Shown here piece by piece: positions 1 through 8,435 of a stretch of DNA of 64,000 nt. Source of the stretch: Streptomyces sp. P3 (GTDB lineage Bacteria; Actinomycetota; Actinomycetes; Streptomycetales; Streptomycetaceae); contig JAFEKX020000001.1 of the NCBI GenBank assembly GCA_016893485.2, forward strand, positions 6,279,501 through 6,343,500. The letters run 5' to 3'. The first letter of the stretch is position 1, and every line of letters starts with the position of its first letter. The notes under the pieces are model-generated. The model made no database searches. It saw nothing but the letters and a program-made list of their open reading frames with translations, and had not been told where the DNA came from. The translations under genes were made by a program, and so were the position numbers.

Positions 1-1
1 C

Positions 2-718
2 ATCGAGACGATCAACACCGAGCTGATCCTCGCCGACCTGCAGACCATCGAGAAGGTCCTGCCGCGCCTCCAGCGGGAGTCGCGCATCAAGAAGGACATC
101 GGCCCGAAGGTCGCGGCGGTCGAGGCGGCGCAGGAGATCCTGGAGAAGGGCGACACCCTCTTCTCCCAGGGCATCGTCCAGGGCTCCGGCAACGAGGAAC
201 TCCTGCACGACCTGCACCTCTTGACGACCAAGCCCTTCCTCTACGTCTTCAACGTCGACGAGGACGAGCTGGTGGACGAGGACTTCAAGACCGAGCAGCG
301 CGCCTTGGTCGCCCCCGCCGAGGCGATCTTCCTCAACGCCAAGCTGGAGGCGGACCTCGCCGAGCTCGACGAGGAGGAGGCGATGGAGCTCCTGGAGTCG
401 GTCGGCGTCGAGGAGCCCGGCATGACGACCCTGGCCCGCGTCGGCTTCGACACCCTCGGCCTCCAGACCTACCTCACGGCAGGCCCCAAGGAGTCCCGCG
501 CCTGGACCATCAAGAAGGGTGCCACCGCCCCCGAGGCCGCCGGCGTCATCCACACCGACTTCCAGAAGGGCTTCATCAAGGCGGAGGTCATCTCCTTCGC
601 CGACCTGGTGGAGACGGGCTCGGTCGCGGAGGCACGGGCCAAGGGGAAGGCGCGCATGGAGGGCAAGGACTATGTGATGCAGGACGGGGACGTGGTGGAG
701 TTCCGCTTCAACGTGTAG
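2..718 (+). CDS. ychF: Redox-regulated ATPase YchF, C-terminal part (5' truncated by window)
   Basis: Translated-GTPase-related Obg-family ATPase that associates with ribosomes. Only the last 238 residues are present: the reading frame is open from base 2 without a start codon. The alpha-helical region (ETINTELILADLQTIEKVLP) is followed by the end of the ATPase domain, where FLYVFNVDEDE corresponds to the usual YLCNVDE segment. The C-terminal TGS domain follows (TYLTAGPKESRAWTI, then HTDFQKGFIKAEVISFADL and DYVMQDGDVVEFRFNV), which is diagnostic of YchF. The gene is intact to its normal C-terminus, and its last 18 bp recur 1.5 kb downstream. Confidence 0.96.
   Translation: METINTELILADLQTIEKVLPRLQRESRIKKDIGPKVAAVEAAQEILEKGDTLFSQGIVQGSGNEELLHDLHLLTTKPFLYVFNVDEDELVDEDFKTEQRALVAPAEAIFLNAKLEADLAELDEEEAMELLESVGVEEPGMTTLARVGFDTLGLQTYLTAGPKESRAWTIKKGATAPEAAGVIHTDFQKGFIKAEVISFADLVETGSVAEARAKGKARMEGKDYVMQDGDVVEFRFNV
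701..718 (+). repeat. 18-bp direct repeat, copy 1 (3' end of ychF)
   Basis: The last codons and stop of ychF, ttccgcttcaacgtgtag, recur perfectly at 2239-2256. Flanks on both sides differ. The copy lies inside the coding sequence and leaves the C-terminus of YchF intact, as an attachment site does when an element inserts at the 3' end of a gene. No integrase is present, so the site assignment is inference. Confidence 0.55.
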
Positions 719-762
719 CGGGTTCGTAACTGCGAGCTAGTCAATTCGTCAAGTATGCAGCT

Positions 763-800
763 CGGAAGGGGTCGGGCTCTGGTGAGCCCGACCCCTTCCG
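763..800 (+). terminator. Strong hairpin terminator downstream of ychF
   Basis: A perfect 17-bp inverted repeat (763-779 and 784-800, arm cggaaggggtcgggctc) with a 4-nt loop TGGT lies 45 bp after the ychF stop. There is no T-run, as is common for Streptomyces terminators. It sits inside the segment bracketed by the 18-bp repeats, so it may have been supplied by the inserted DNA. Confidence 0.8.
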
Positions 801-941
801 CGTTCCCGTGCTGACTTGGTGCTGACTCAGCCGTGGTGGGGCGGAGCGAGCTTCTGCAGACGTGGACGATGGGTGCGCCGTCCTCGTCCTCGATGCGCCA
901 GTAGTGCGGGATGCCGGCCTCTGCGTATTTGTGCAGCTTTA

Positions 942-1840
942 GAGCTCGTAACACGATCTTGTTGAAGTGCCCTCGTCGGGCGTGACCGATGTGACGATTC
1001 GGCTGTTCGGGATGGTGTGAGCACTCGGCCGTGGATCGTGGACGACGACTTGTGGGCGCTGATCGAGCCACTGCTGCCGCCGTGGCCGAGGAAGGCGCCG
1101 GGCCCGCGGCCGGTGGCGGACCGGCTGTGTCTGCAGGGCATCCTGTACGTCCTCCACAACGACATAGCCTGGCAACTCCTGCCGCTGGAGCTGGGGTTCG
1201 GCTCGGGACAGACCTGCTGGCGGCGTCTGGAGCGGTGGCAGCAGGCCGGCGTCTTCGACCAGCTGCACCGGATCCTGCTTGCCGAGCTGAACGCAGCCGG
1301 CGCGCTCGACTGGTCCAGGGCGTGTGTGGACGGCTCCCACATCCGCGCGAAAAAGGGGGAGCCGACACCGGTCCGTCGCCGGTCGACCGGCGGAAGACAG
1401 GCAGCAAGCACCACGTGATCTGCGACGGACGCGGCACCCCGCTCAAGGTCATCACCACCGCGGCCAATGTCAACGACGTCACCCAGACCCTCGCCCTCGT
1501 CGACGGAATCCCACCCGTGGCCGGACGCCCCGGCCGTCCTCGCTGCCGCCCCGACTCGCTGCTAGGCGACAAGGCCTACGACTCCAACCCCAACCGCAAG
1601 GAACTGCGCAGGCGCCGGATCCTTCCTGTCATCTCCCGCAAGGGCGCCCCGAACATCAAGGGCCTGGGCAAACTCCGCTACGTCGTCGAACAGACCATCG
1701 CCCTGCTCCACCAGTTCAAGCGCCTCGCCGTCCGCTGGGAACGCCGCACCGAACTCCACGACACCTTCGTCTCATTGGCCTGCGCCCTGATCTGCTGGAG
1801 ACGCCTCAAGAAACACCGATCATGATCGTGTTACGAGCTC
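942..1840 (+). mobile_element. IS5-family (IS427-group) insertion sequence, about 0.9 kb
   Basis: The element is bounded by perfect 17-bp terminal inverted repeats (942-958 gagctcgtaacacgatc and its complement at 1824-1840). It is flanked by a TTA target duplication (939-941 and 1841-1843). It carries one transposase gene read through a frame change at an A5G5 run, the organisation of the IS427 subgroup. It is inserted in the Uma2 remnant on the opposite strand. Both ends and the duplication are intact, so the insertion looks recent. Confidence 0.9.
1017..1825 (+). CDS. IS5-family transposase (two frames, A5G5 shift site)
   Basis: DDE transposase of the IS427 group. The first frame runs from GTG 1017 (VSTRPWIVDDDLWALIEPLL) through the N-terminal DUF4096-type domain and the first catalytic Asp (ACVDGSHIRAKKG). 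The second frame continues from about 1352 (GPSPVDRRKTGSKHHVICDG), the second Asp in LLGDKAYDSN, and the Glu region (YVVEQTIALLHQFKRLAVRW). The join is at AAAAAGGGGG (about 1350-1359), a classic -1 programmed frameshift site for this group. Because this window also contains undercalled G runs, a missing G is an equally good explanation. The stop is 15 bp inside the right terminal repeat region. Confidence 0.9.
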
Positions 1841-2238
1841 TTACCGTGCGGTCTCGGTCGGCGGATTCGGGGAGACCACCTCGACGGCGAGTCGTACTTC
1901 ATCCGGTGCGAACCAGGTGCGGTCACCGTCGAAGTCAGCCGTCGTCACCAGCAGATCCGGCTCAGGCCGATTGCGTTGATCGAGCTTGATGGTCATTTCC
2001 CGCCCGACTCTTACGTCGGCAGGCGCCTGCTCCATGAGAGCCACGGCGGTCCAGGTCCTCCGCGAACCAGCCTTCCGCGCGCGGCGTGCGCACCCAGTCG
2101 GGCGGTGCGGTCATGACTCAACCGTAGCGACACCCTTCTGTCCCGGCCCCGTCCGAACCTCTGCCGCCCGTACTGATTCTGTGCTGACTTGACCCGTCCC
2201 AAATGACGTTTCCGCAGGTAAGGGCGTCGTAGTCAACA

Positions 2239-2256
2239 TTCCGCTTCAACGTGTAG
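2239..2256 (+). repeat. 18-bp direct repeat, copy 2 (ychF-end duplicate)
   Basis: Perfect copy of the last 18 bp of ychF, including its stop codon, but in non-coding DNA. Together with 701-718 it brackets a roughly 1.5-kb segment with the Uma2 remnant and the IS. This is the arrangement expected of attL/attR or of a recombination scar. Confidence 0.55.
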
Positions 2257-2310
2257 AGCGCGCCGGCCTGTTGAGCACCACTGCTGTGCAGAGCACCATC
2301 GCCTGACGAG

Positions 2311-2335
2311 GCCGGAGCCAGGACCTGGTTCCGGC
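2311..2335. terminator. Imperfect hairpin, possible original ychF terminator
   Basis: Arms gccggagccagg and cctggttccggc pair at 11 of 12 positions and are followed by ttctt. Its position just outside the second ychF repeat is where the native terminator of ychF would fall if the intervening segment were inserted. The loop must open a few bases because the arms are separated by a single base. Confidence 0.4.
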
Positions 2336-2432
2336 TTCTTGGGTTTATCGTAAGAGTGATTAATTCTGTATTTGTTTTCCTGTGAGGGTTTCCGTCGCTT
2401 CCCCGTAAACAAGGGTGAAGGGTGGAGGGCGC

Positions 2433-2925
2433 ATGGATGCGAAAAACAGATTCGAGACGAGAGCTACCTTCCTGCTGCTGCGGATGGAATGGCTGGGCGG
2501 TCTGGTCGTCTGTGCCGTGCTGGCCGTGCGGCATTTTTCGAGATCCGGTGGGGAGTTTTCATCTCCCTCTTTATCGTCATCGACGCCATCGGTTATCTCC
2601 CTGGCGCGCTGGCTTTTCGGCGGAGTCCGGACGGGCGGATCTCGCGCGGGTACTTCGTGGCGTACAACACCATGCACAGCCTGGTGACCGCGGGTGTCCT
2701 CGCCGGGGTGTGGGCGGTGCTGGTGATGCCGGAGTGGGCGTTGCTCGCGCTTCCCCTGCATCTGCTGGGGACCGTGCGCTGTTCGGGAATTCACTCAAGC
2801 CGTTCGGGGTGCTTTTCGAGCCGCATTCGCATGCGGATTATGTTGAATTCGAGCGGGCTTATTCGAATTCGGCCGGGAGTCATTCCGCTGAGTCCAGGAG
2901 GGGTGCGGATGCCGTCCGTCTTTGA
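2433..2925 (+). CDS. Small integral membrane protein (DUF4260-like?), frame-broken
   Basis: About 164 residues, reconstructed over three frames. It begins at ATG 2433 (MDAKNRFETRATFLLLRMEW) with a GGAGG-like site 7 bp upstream. Hydrophobic segments follow: WLGGLVVCAVLAV, RWGVFISLFIVIDAIGYLPG, SLVTAGVLAGVWAVLVM and EWALLALPLHLLG. The conserved-looking tail DRALFGNSLKPFGVLFEPHS recalls the DRALGYGLKY signature of DUF4260 proteins, but that is a resemblance only. It overlaps the next start by 17 bp, so the two are probably co-translated. Frame breaks lie near 2545 and 2785. The function is unknown. Confidence 0.6.
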
Positions 2926-3879
2926 GAACCTGGTCCGGCACAGTGACAATCCGAGTTCTTTTCTCGCCCTCAATCAGGGTAACGAGTACTTCCGGGATCC
3001 ACGGTTCGACGGCACCTGTGTCTATCGGCGGTCGGGGCGGCACCTGTTGCAGTTCGCGGGGCCCTTCGCGGCGGAGGAGCAGCGGGCGGATCTGCTGGAC
3101 GCCTTCGCGGCGCAGGCCCGGCCGCGGCGGCTGGTGGCCGTACAACTGCAGCGGGCGGACGCGGAGTTGTACGGGGCGCACGGGTTCACGGTGAATCAGC
3201 TCGGGGCGTCGTACGCGGTGGATCTGGGCCGGTTCACGCTGCGCGGGTCGGCCTTCGTACGGCTGCGGAACAAGATATCCAGGGCCCGGCGCGCCGGACT
3301 CGAGGTGGTCGAGGCTCCCTCCGTGGCTGACGACGAGGTGCGGAACGAGCTGGATCTGATCGACCGGGCGTGGTTGCGGGGCAAGGGCGGTGCGAAGGAA
3401 CTGCGGTTCCTGGTGGGGAGCGGACCGGGCTGGCGCAGCGGCACCGGAGGTTGTTCGTGGGGCGGGTCGGTGGGGTGGCCGTCGGGTACATCAGTTACTC
3501 GCCGGTGTTCGGTAGCCGGCCGGGGTGGTTGCACGACCTGAGCCGGCGTTCTCCGGATGCTCCGCCCGGGGTGATGGAGGCGTTGAACGCGGCCGCGATG
3601 GAGCGGATGTCTGCCGACGGTGCGGGGTGGCTGCACTTCGGGTTCACGCCGTTCACCGGTCTCTCCGATGAGCATGAACTGCCTTGTGCGAGCCGTACTT
3701 TCACGCGTTGCGTGCGGTTGCTCGCGCGGCATGGGGAGCGGATCTATCCGGCTGCGGCGCAGCTTGAGTACAAGCGGAAGTGGGCGCCCCATGTGGTGTT
3801 GCCCGAGTACATCGCCTTTCAGGGGCGGCCGGGGCTGGCGGCGGTGTGGCAGCTGCTGCGGGCTACGCGGGCGGTTTAG
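2909..3879 (+). CDS. DUF2156 protein (lysylphosphatidylglycerol synthase C-terminal-like)
   Basis: About 323 residues from ATG 2909, with AGGAGG 8 bp upstream. The protein matches the soluble GNAT-fold domain of MprF-type aminoacyl-phosphatidylglycerol synthases: YFRDPRFDGTCVYRRSGRHL at the N-terminus, LRNKISRARRAGLEVVE, DRAWLRGKGGAKELRFLVG, VGYISYSPVFG, LHDLSRRSPDAPPGVMEAL and LHFGFTPFTGLSDE. MprF enzymes transfer amino acids from aminoacyl-tRNA to lipids. Here the flippase domain is absent and a separate small membrane protein precedes it, so transfer to a soluble or membrane acceptor is plausible but unproven. One frame break near 3417 (GGGG where GGGGG restores VGERTGL). Confidence 0.82.
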
Positions 3880-4230
3880 GGGGCGGGTGGGGTGCGTGGG
3901 GGCTTGGGGGCGGTTGTGTCGGTTTCGCTGTCTGGTCAGGTCCGCTGTCCGGTCGATCCCGCCGTTCGGTCGGTCCTGCTGCCAGTCCCGTCAACCCGCC
4001 AGTCCCGACCGTCCGATTGGTCCCGTTGTCCTGCCTGTCCCGCTTGTCGACGGGTTCCGTCAACCAGTCCAGTCCCGCGTGTCCGACCAATCCCGTCAAC
4101 CTGCCAGTCCCGTCAGACCCACCCGTCCCGTCAAACCCACCCATCCCGCCATCCCGCCATTCCCGCCACCGTCATCCCGTCCGCCGGACGGGGTCCAGCG
4201 CGACCGGGTCGTCCCGGAGCAGGGGAGCAC
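3880..4230. repeat. Degenerate short repeats (CCCGTCAACC-like) between genes
   Basis: From about 3930 to 4190 the spacer is built of diverged copies of a roughly 10-12-bp motif (variants of ccagtcccgtcaacc, ccgaccaatcccgtcaacct). It has strong C+T bias on the plus strand and no credible coding. A ribosome-binding site (aggggagc) for the next gene ends it. This is the first of three unrelated minisatellite-like spacers in this gene run. Confidence 0.65.
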
Positions 4231-5359
4231 ATGAGGTTTCTGGAGCGCGAACGCGCCGTACTGACGAAAATGCTGCCGGGGCTCGACGAGAGTCTGCGGG
4301 CGGTGCCGCTCATGGAGTTGGAGAGTCCGCGCAGTCCGGGTATCGGGCTCTTCCGCGACAGCGGGGGCCCGGGCTTCTGGTGCCGGTCTCCTGCAAGGGG
4401 AAGGGGGCCACCGCGCTGGATGCCCTGCGGGTGCAGCGTGCGTTGGGGAGCAGGTCGCCGTCTCTCGCCGTGGCTACGACCATGCATCACTTCTCCATGG
4501 CAACCCTGGTCGGACTGGTCACCGACGGCGAGGGACTGGAGTGGATGCTCGTCGAAGGGGTGGCCTCCGGGAATCGCCTGGTGGCTTCCGGGTTCGCCGA
4601 GGGGCGGCCGGGCGCCGGCATCCTCTCGCCCTCGATGACCGCCACGGTGGGACCCGACGGGGTCCGGATCAGCGGGGTGAAGCGGCCGTGCAGTCTCGCC
4701 CGGTCCATGGATCTGCTTACCGCGAGTGTGCTCGTACCCGGTGAGCGGGGGCGCGTGACGAGTTGGCGGTGGCGTTGGTGCCGGCCGAGAGCGAGGGGGT
4801 GAGCGTCAGCGGGTTCTGGTCCAGTTCCTTCCTGTCGGGGGCGGAGAGCGATCAGGTCACGCTCACCGATGTGCTCGTACCGCCGGAACTGCTGGTGCGT
4901 ACCTCCGGCTTGGACGGGCGACTGGACGAACTGCAGACCGCGGGCCTGGTGTGGTTCGAGCTGCTGATGACGGGGAGCTATCTCGGGGTTGCCAGTGCGC
5001 TGGTGGAACGGGTGCTGCTCAACGAGCGGGTGCCCGAGTCGGAGCGGGTGCGGCTGTTGGTGGAGGCCGAGGGGGCGATGGCCGCCGCGGAGGGTGTCGC
5101 CCGGCGGCTCGACGAGGGCTGCCCGGACGAGTCGACGCTCGCGGACTCGCTGTACGTGCGGTACTGCGTCCAGGACGCCCTGGCCCGGATCGTTCCGCGG
5201 GCTGTGGAACTCCTCGGCGGCCTCAACTTCATGAGTTCCGACGAGATCGGCCACCTCGCGGCCTGCGCCAACGGGCTCTCCCTGCACCCGCCCGCCCGGT
5301 CCAGGATGACCGGCCCCCTGGCGGCCCACCTGGCCGACGGCCCCCTCACTGTCGCCTGA
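4231..5359 (+). CDS. Acyl-CoA dehydrogenase family protein
   Basis: Flavoenzyme family that oxidises acyl thioesters at the alpha-beta bond or catalyses related flavin reactions. Starts at ATG 4231 behind AGGGGAGC. About 376 residues: N-terminal helical part (MRFLERERAVLTKMLPGLDE), substrate region SLAVATTMHHFSMATLVGLV, mid beta-domain (SGFAEGRPGAGILSPSMTAT, GVRISGVKRPCSLARSMDLL) and C-terminal helices (FELLMTGSYLGVASALVERV, YCVQDALARIVPRAVELLGG). The usual catalytic Glu of short-chain dehydrogenases is not obvious. Frame breaks near 4365 and 4755 each fall at G runs. Downstream enzymes (reductase, aminotransferase) suggest an acyl-chain substrate. Confidence 0.85.
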
Positions 5360-5370
5360 CCACACCGTTA

Positions 5371-5410
5371 CCTGACCTGACCTGACCTGACCTGACCTGA
5401 CCTGACCTGA
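5371..5410 (+). repeat. (CCTGA)8 pentanucleotide tandem repeat
   Basis: Eight uninterrupted copies of CCTGA begin 12 bp after the acyl-CoA dehydrogenase stop. A 5-bp unit in non-coding DNA is unusual for bacteria and can vary by replication slippage. It lies in the presumed transcript of the gene run. Confidence 0.95.
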
Positions 5411-5844
5411 CTGGGCAGCGGGCACCGGGCACGACCGCCCCGAGCCCAGCCCCAGCCCCGGCTCCGACCCCGGCCCCGACCCCGACCTCGGCCCCGGGCA
5501 CGACGTCGGCCCCTGCCCGGACTTCGGCCCAGGGCACGGCCTCGGCCCTGCCCCGACTTCGACTCCGATCCCGGCCCTGGCCCCAACGACCCCGATCCCG
5601 GGCGCGATCCCGCTACTGGCCCCGATTCCGACCTCGACTCGGAACTCGTCCCCGACCCTGACCTCGGCCCTGGCTCCGATCTCGACCCCGGACCCGATCC
5701 CCGCCTTGGCCCTGGCTCCGCCCCGGGATCCGATCCCGGCCCCAGCCCCGAGCTCCATCCCGCCCCCGCCCGGGCCCACCCCCGCCCGCCCCCGAAACCG
5801 CCTCCCACCCCAACACCCCTCCACCCAAAGGGAGTTCCCGACCC
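5411..5844. repeat. Low-complexity spacer of degenerate CCCCGGCCCCGAC-type repeats
   Basis: About 430 bp made of imperfect 6-12-bp units of the type GACCCCGGCCCC. All frames would give Pro/Asp/Gly or Arg/Pro runs, so no gene is called. It ends in a plausible ribosome site (aaagggagttcc) 7 bp before the next ATG. Its length and repetitive nature are unusual between genes of one run. Confidence 0.7.
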
Positions 5845-7010
5845 ATGCCGCCAACACCCACCGGTGCCACCGATCCCACCGGCCCTACCCCTCAAACACC
5901 CCCACCGCCCCGACCACCCCCACCACCCCGCCCCCTCATCCCACCCCCGAACCCCCGCCCCACCCTCCTCCTCACCGGCGCCGCAGGCGTACTCGGGCAG
6001 GCGCTCATCGACGAGCTCTGCGACGACTACGACCTGATCTGCCTGCGCCACCGCGCACCGCTGGACGATCCTCGGGTACGGGAGGTGACGGCCGACCTGA
6101 GAGCGCCCGGTCTGGGGCTCTCCGCGGCCCAACGGCTGGACCTGGCCGCCGAGGTGGACATGGTCGTGCACTCCGCCGCCGCGACCAACTGGCGTCTCGA
6201 CCCGGCCGACATCTGGCGTACCAACCTGGACGGCACCCGTTCGATGCTCGACCTGGCGGCCCGCGCCGACGCCCCGTTCTTCTACATGAGCACCGCCTTC
6301 GTGGCGAACCCGCTCGCGCCCGAGGAACAGGAGCGGTTTCCCGGCGCGGCGGCCTACCTCGCCTCCAAGTCGGCCGCCGAGGACGCCGTACGGTCGGCCG
6401 AGGTCCCCGGGGTCATCCTGCGCCCGTCGCTGGTCATGGGGGACTCGTCCACCGGCCGGATCGCGCGGGTGCAGGGTCTGACCCGGGCGCTGGGCGGGAT
6501 CGTCAAGGGACAGGTCCCGGTGCTGCCGGGTTCGCCCGGGACGCGGATCGACATGGTGCCGCAGGATGTCGTGGCCCGTGCGGTGGGCGACCTGGTCAGG
6601 TCCGGGGTCGCGCAGGGCGAGTACTGGCTCACCGCCGGGCGGGAGGCCATCCTGCAGCGGGAAGTCGTAGACATCTGCCTGGAGTTCGCCGGCCACCACG
6701 GCGAACGTCCGCACCCGCCGCGGCTGATCCCGGTGGAAGCGGTGCACCGGTTGCTGCTGCCGCTCCTGGAAGGGCCGTCCTTCCCCCCGCCCTGGTACGA
6801 CGCCGGCTCCAGGACTACGCCGAGCTCCTCCTCGTCTTCCAGCGCGAACTGCCCTTCGCCTCCGACCTCGGCACACCACACTGCGGTACGGCCCCCACCC
6901 GCGCCGCGATCCGCTCGGCGCTGACCCGCAACGTGGAGTGCTGGGCCACCGGCCGGGGAGGCCTGCGCCCGGCGCGGACGCCCCAGACCCCGGCGGAGCT
7001 GGCGTCATGA
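5845..7010 (+). CDS. Thioester-reductase / NAD-dependent epimerase-like SDR
   Basis: Extended short-chain dehydrogenase related to fatty acyl-CoA reductases and carboxylic-acid-reductase R domains. A Pro-rich leader of about 35 residues precedes the NAD(P) motif TLLLTGAAGVLGQALIDEL (TGxxGxxG). Then come VDMVVHSAAATNWRLDPADI, NLDGTRSMLDLA, the Ser of FFYMSTAFVANP, YLASKSAAEDAV (YxxxK) and VILRPSLVMGDSSTGRIA. These fit reduction of an acyl thioester to an aldehyde or alcohol. The C-terminal part (RRRLQDYAELLLVFQRELPF) is in a second frame; the break at 6782-6790 needs one more C in a C6 run. Its stop overlaps the next ATG (ATGA at 7007). Confidence 0.85.
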
Positions 7011-8360
7011 CCGCGGTGGAGACGCCGGCGCACCCGCCCGTAGGGGTGGCCGGCCCTGCTGCCGTAGGGATGGCCGGTCCCGCCGCCGTAGAAACGGCCG
7101 CCCCCACCACCCCAGAGGCAACCGCCCCCCACACCCCCACCACCGCCGACCTCTACCGCCGCCACCTCGGCACAGGCCGTGCCGTCATGGGCACAGTCCT
7201 CGGCGGAATGGCCGAGGTGCACTCCGAGGGGGCCTGGGTGTACACCGATGACGGGCGTCGGTATCTGGACTTCGGGGGTACGGCGTCTTCATCCTGGGGC
7301 ATCGGCATCCGGCCGTACTCGACGCGGTGCAGCGGCAGTTGGACGCGCATCCGTTGGCGACCCGGGTGTTTCTGGAGCCGGTTGCGGCGCGGGCTGCCGC
7401 CGCGCTGGCCGCGCGTACCCCAACCGGTCTCGATCACGTTCATTTCGTCAACTCCGGTGCCGAGGCGACCGAAGCGGGGTTGAAGCTGGCCCGTGCTCAT
7501 GGGCGCAACGCGCTGGTGACCACCGTGTCCGGGTATCACGGGAAGACTCTGGGGCGCTCAGCGTCACCGCCAACTCCCTTTACCAGGAGGCGTTTCAGCC
7601 GTTGCTGCCGGATACCGCGCAGGTCGCCTACGGGGACCTGGCCGGGCTGGACACGGTACTTCGGGCGCGTCGGGACCGGGCCTGCGTGATTCTCGAACCG
7701 GTGCAGGGCGAGGGCGGGGTACGTATCCCGCCGGTCGGATATCTCGCGGAGGCAGCCGCGTTGTGCCGGGTGTACGGCGCCTTCCTGATCGTGGACGAGG
7801 TGCAGACCGGGCTCGGGCGGCTCGGCAGCTGGTGGGGTGTGGACGCCGAGGGCGTCGTGCCCGATGTGCTTCTCGTCGGGAAGGGGTTGAGCGGCGGGGT
7901 CGTGCCGGTCGCCGCGATGGTGGCCACCAAGGACGCCTACGGCCCGTTCTCCCGTGACCCCTACCTCCACACCTCCACCTTCGGCGCCTCACCCATCGCC
8001 TGTGCGGCGGCCCTTGCCGCGGTGGAGACCATCGACCGTGAGGACATCGTGGGGCGGGCCGCCTCGCTCGGCCGGCGGTTGCTCGCGGGGGTCGAGGAGG
8101 CCTGCGCCCCCTACCGGGGCCGCCTGGTGCACGACGTACGCGGCAGGGGACTGCTGATCGGCATCGAGTTCACCCGGGCCCAGGCCGTCGGCGAGACGCT
8201 GCTGGAGCTGGTCGGCCGGGGCGTCCTGGTCAACCACTCCCTCAACTCCACCCGCGTACTCCGGCTGACACCCCCGGCGATCGCCGACGCCGACGAGACC
8301 CGGCTCTTCCTCGACACCCTCGCCGAAGCCCTGAAGGCCGTACACGCCCGCCTCGCCTGA
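7007..8360 (+). CDS. Class III aminotransferase (acetylornithine/GABA-type)
   Basis: PLP-dependent aminotransferase, about 451 residues. A low-complexity Ala/Pro leader has an internal repeat (VGVAGPAAVGMAGPAAVETA). The fold follows: GTVLGGMAEVHSEGAWVYTD, ILGHRHPAVLDAV, HFVNSGAEATEAGLKLA (phosphate-binding region), VSGYHGKTLG, ACVILEPVQGEGGVRIPPV, FLIVDEVQTGLGRLGSWWG (Asp that contacts the PLP ring) and LLVGKGLSGGVVPVAAMVAT with the Schiff-base Lys in VGKGL. Frame breaks at 7276 and 7552 are each one G short. Next to an acyl-thioester reductase, it could aminate the aldehyde product. That coupling is inference from neighbours. Confidence 0.88.
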
Positions 8361-8435
8361 CCGGCCACGGCGTCGGCAGGGCAGCACACACCACGTCGTT
8401 CACGACCGCACTCCCCGTCAGTAAGGACAAACCCC

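Larger units (their letters stand above)
820..2114 (-). pseudogene. Uma2-family endonuclease-like gene, deleted and interrupted by an IS
   Basis: Remnant of a Uma2/DUF820 family gene (restriction-endonuclease-like PD-(D/E)XK fold, very common in Streptomyces). The N-terminus starts at ATG 2114 (MTAPPDWVRTPRAEGWFAED). It then loses the middle of the first half and changes frame. It resumes as ALMEQAPADVRVGREMTIKL and RPEPDLLVTTADFD, then VRLAVEVVSP, the segment that carries the acidic and E-x-V active-site positions. The IS element inserts at 1840, and the frame continues on its other side (941 downward) as KLHKYAEAGIPHYWRIEDED. Missing segments as well as the insertion mark it as truly decayed, not a sequencing error. 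Confidence 0.8.
1844..2432. other. Gene-poor stretch right of the IS: Uma2 5' part, repeat copy, hairpin
   Basis: Apart from the 5' part of the Uma2 remnant (to 2114) this stretch holds no credible gene. It contains the second 18-bp ychF repeat (2239-2256) and an imperfect hairpin (2311-2335). From about 2340 there is a lower-GC leader (gggtttatcgtaagagtgat and following) that probably carries the promoter of the gene run beginning at 2433. No clear -35/-10 pair could be assigned. Confidence 0.5.

Noticed and set aside
5368..7143. 591-codon minus-strand frame with QVRSGQVRSG and Gly/Arg repeats
   Set aside because: Produced by the CCTGA array and GC-rich shadowing of the reductase gene. The opposite strand has clear SDR motifs.
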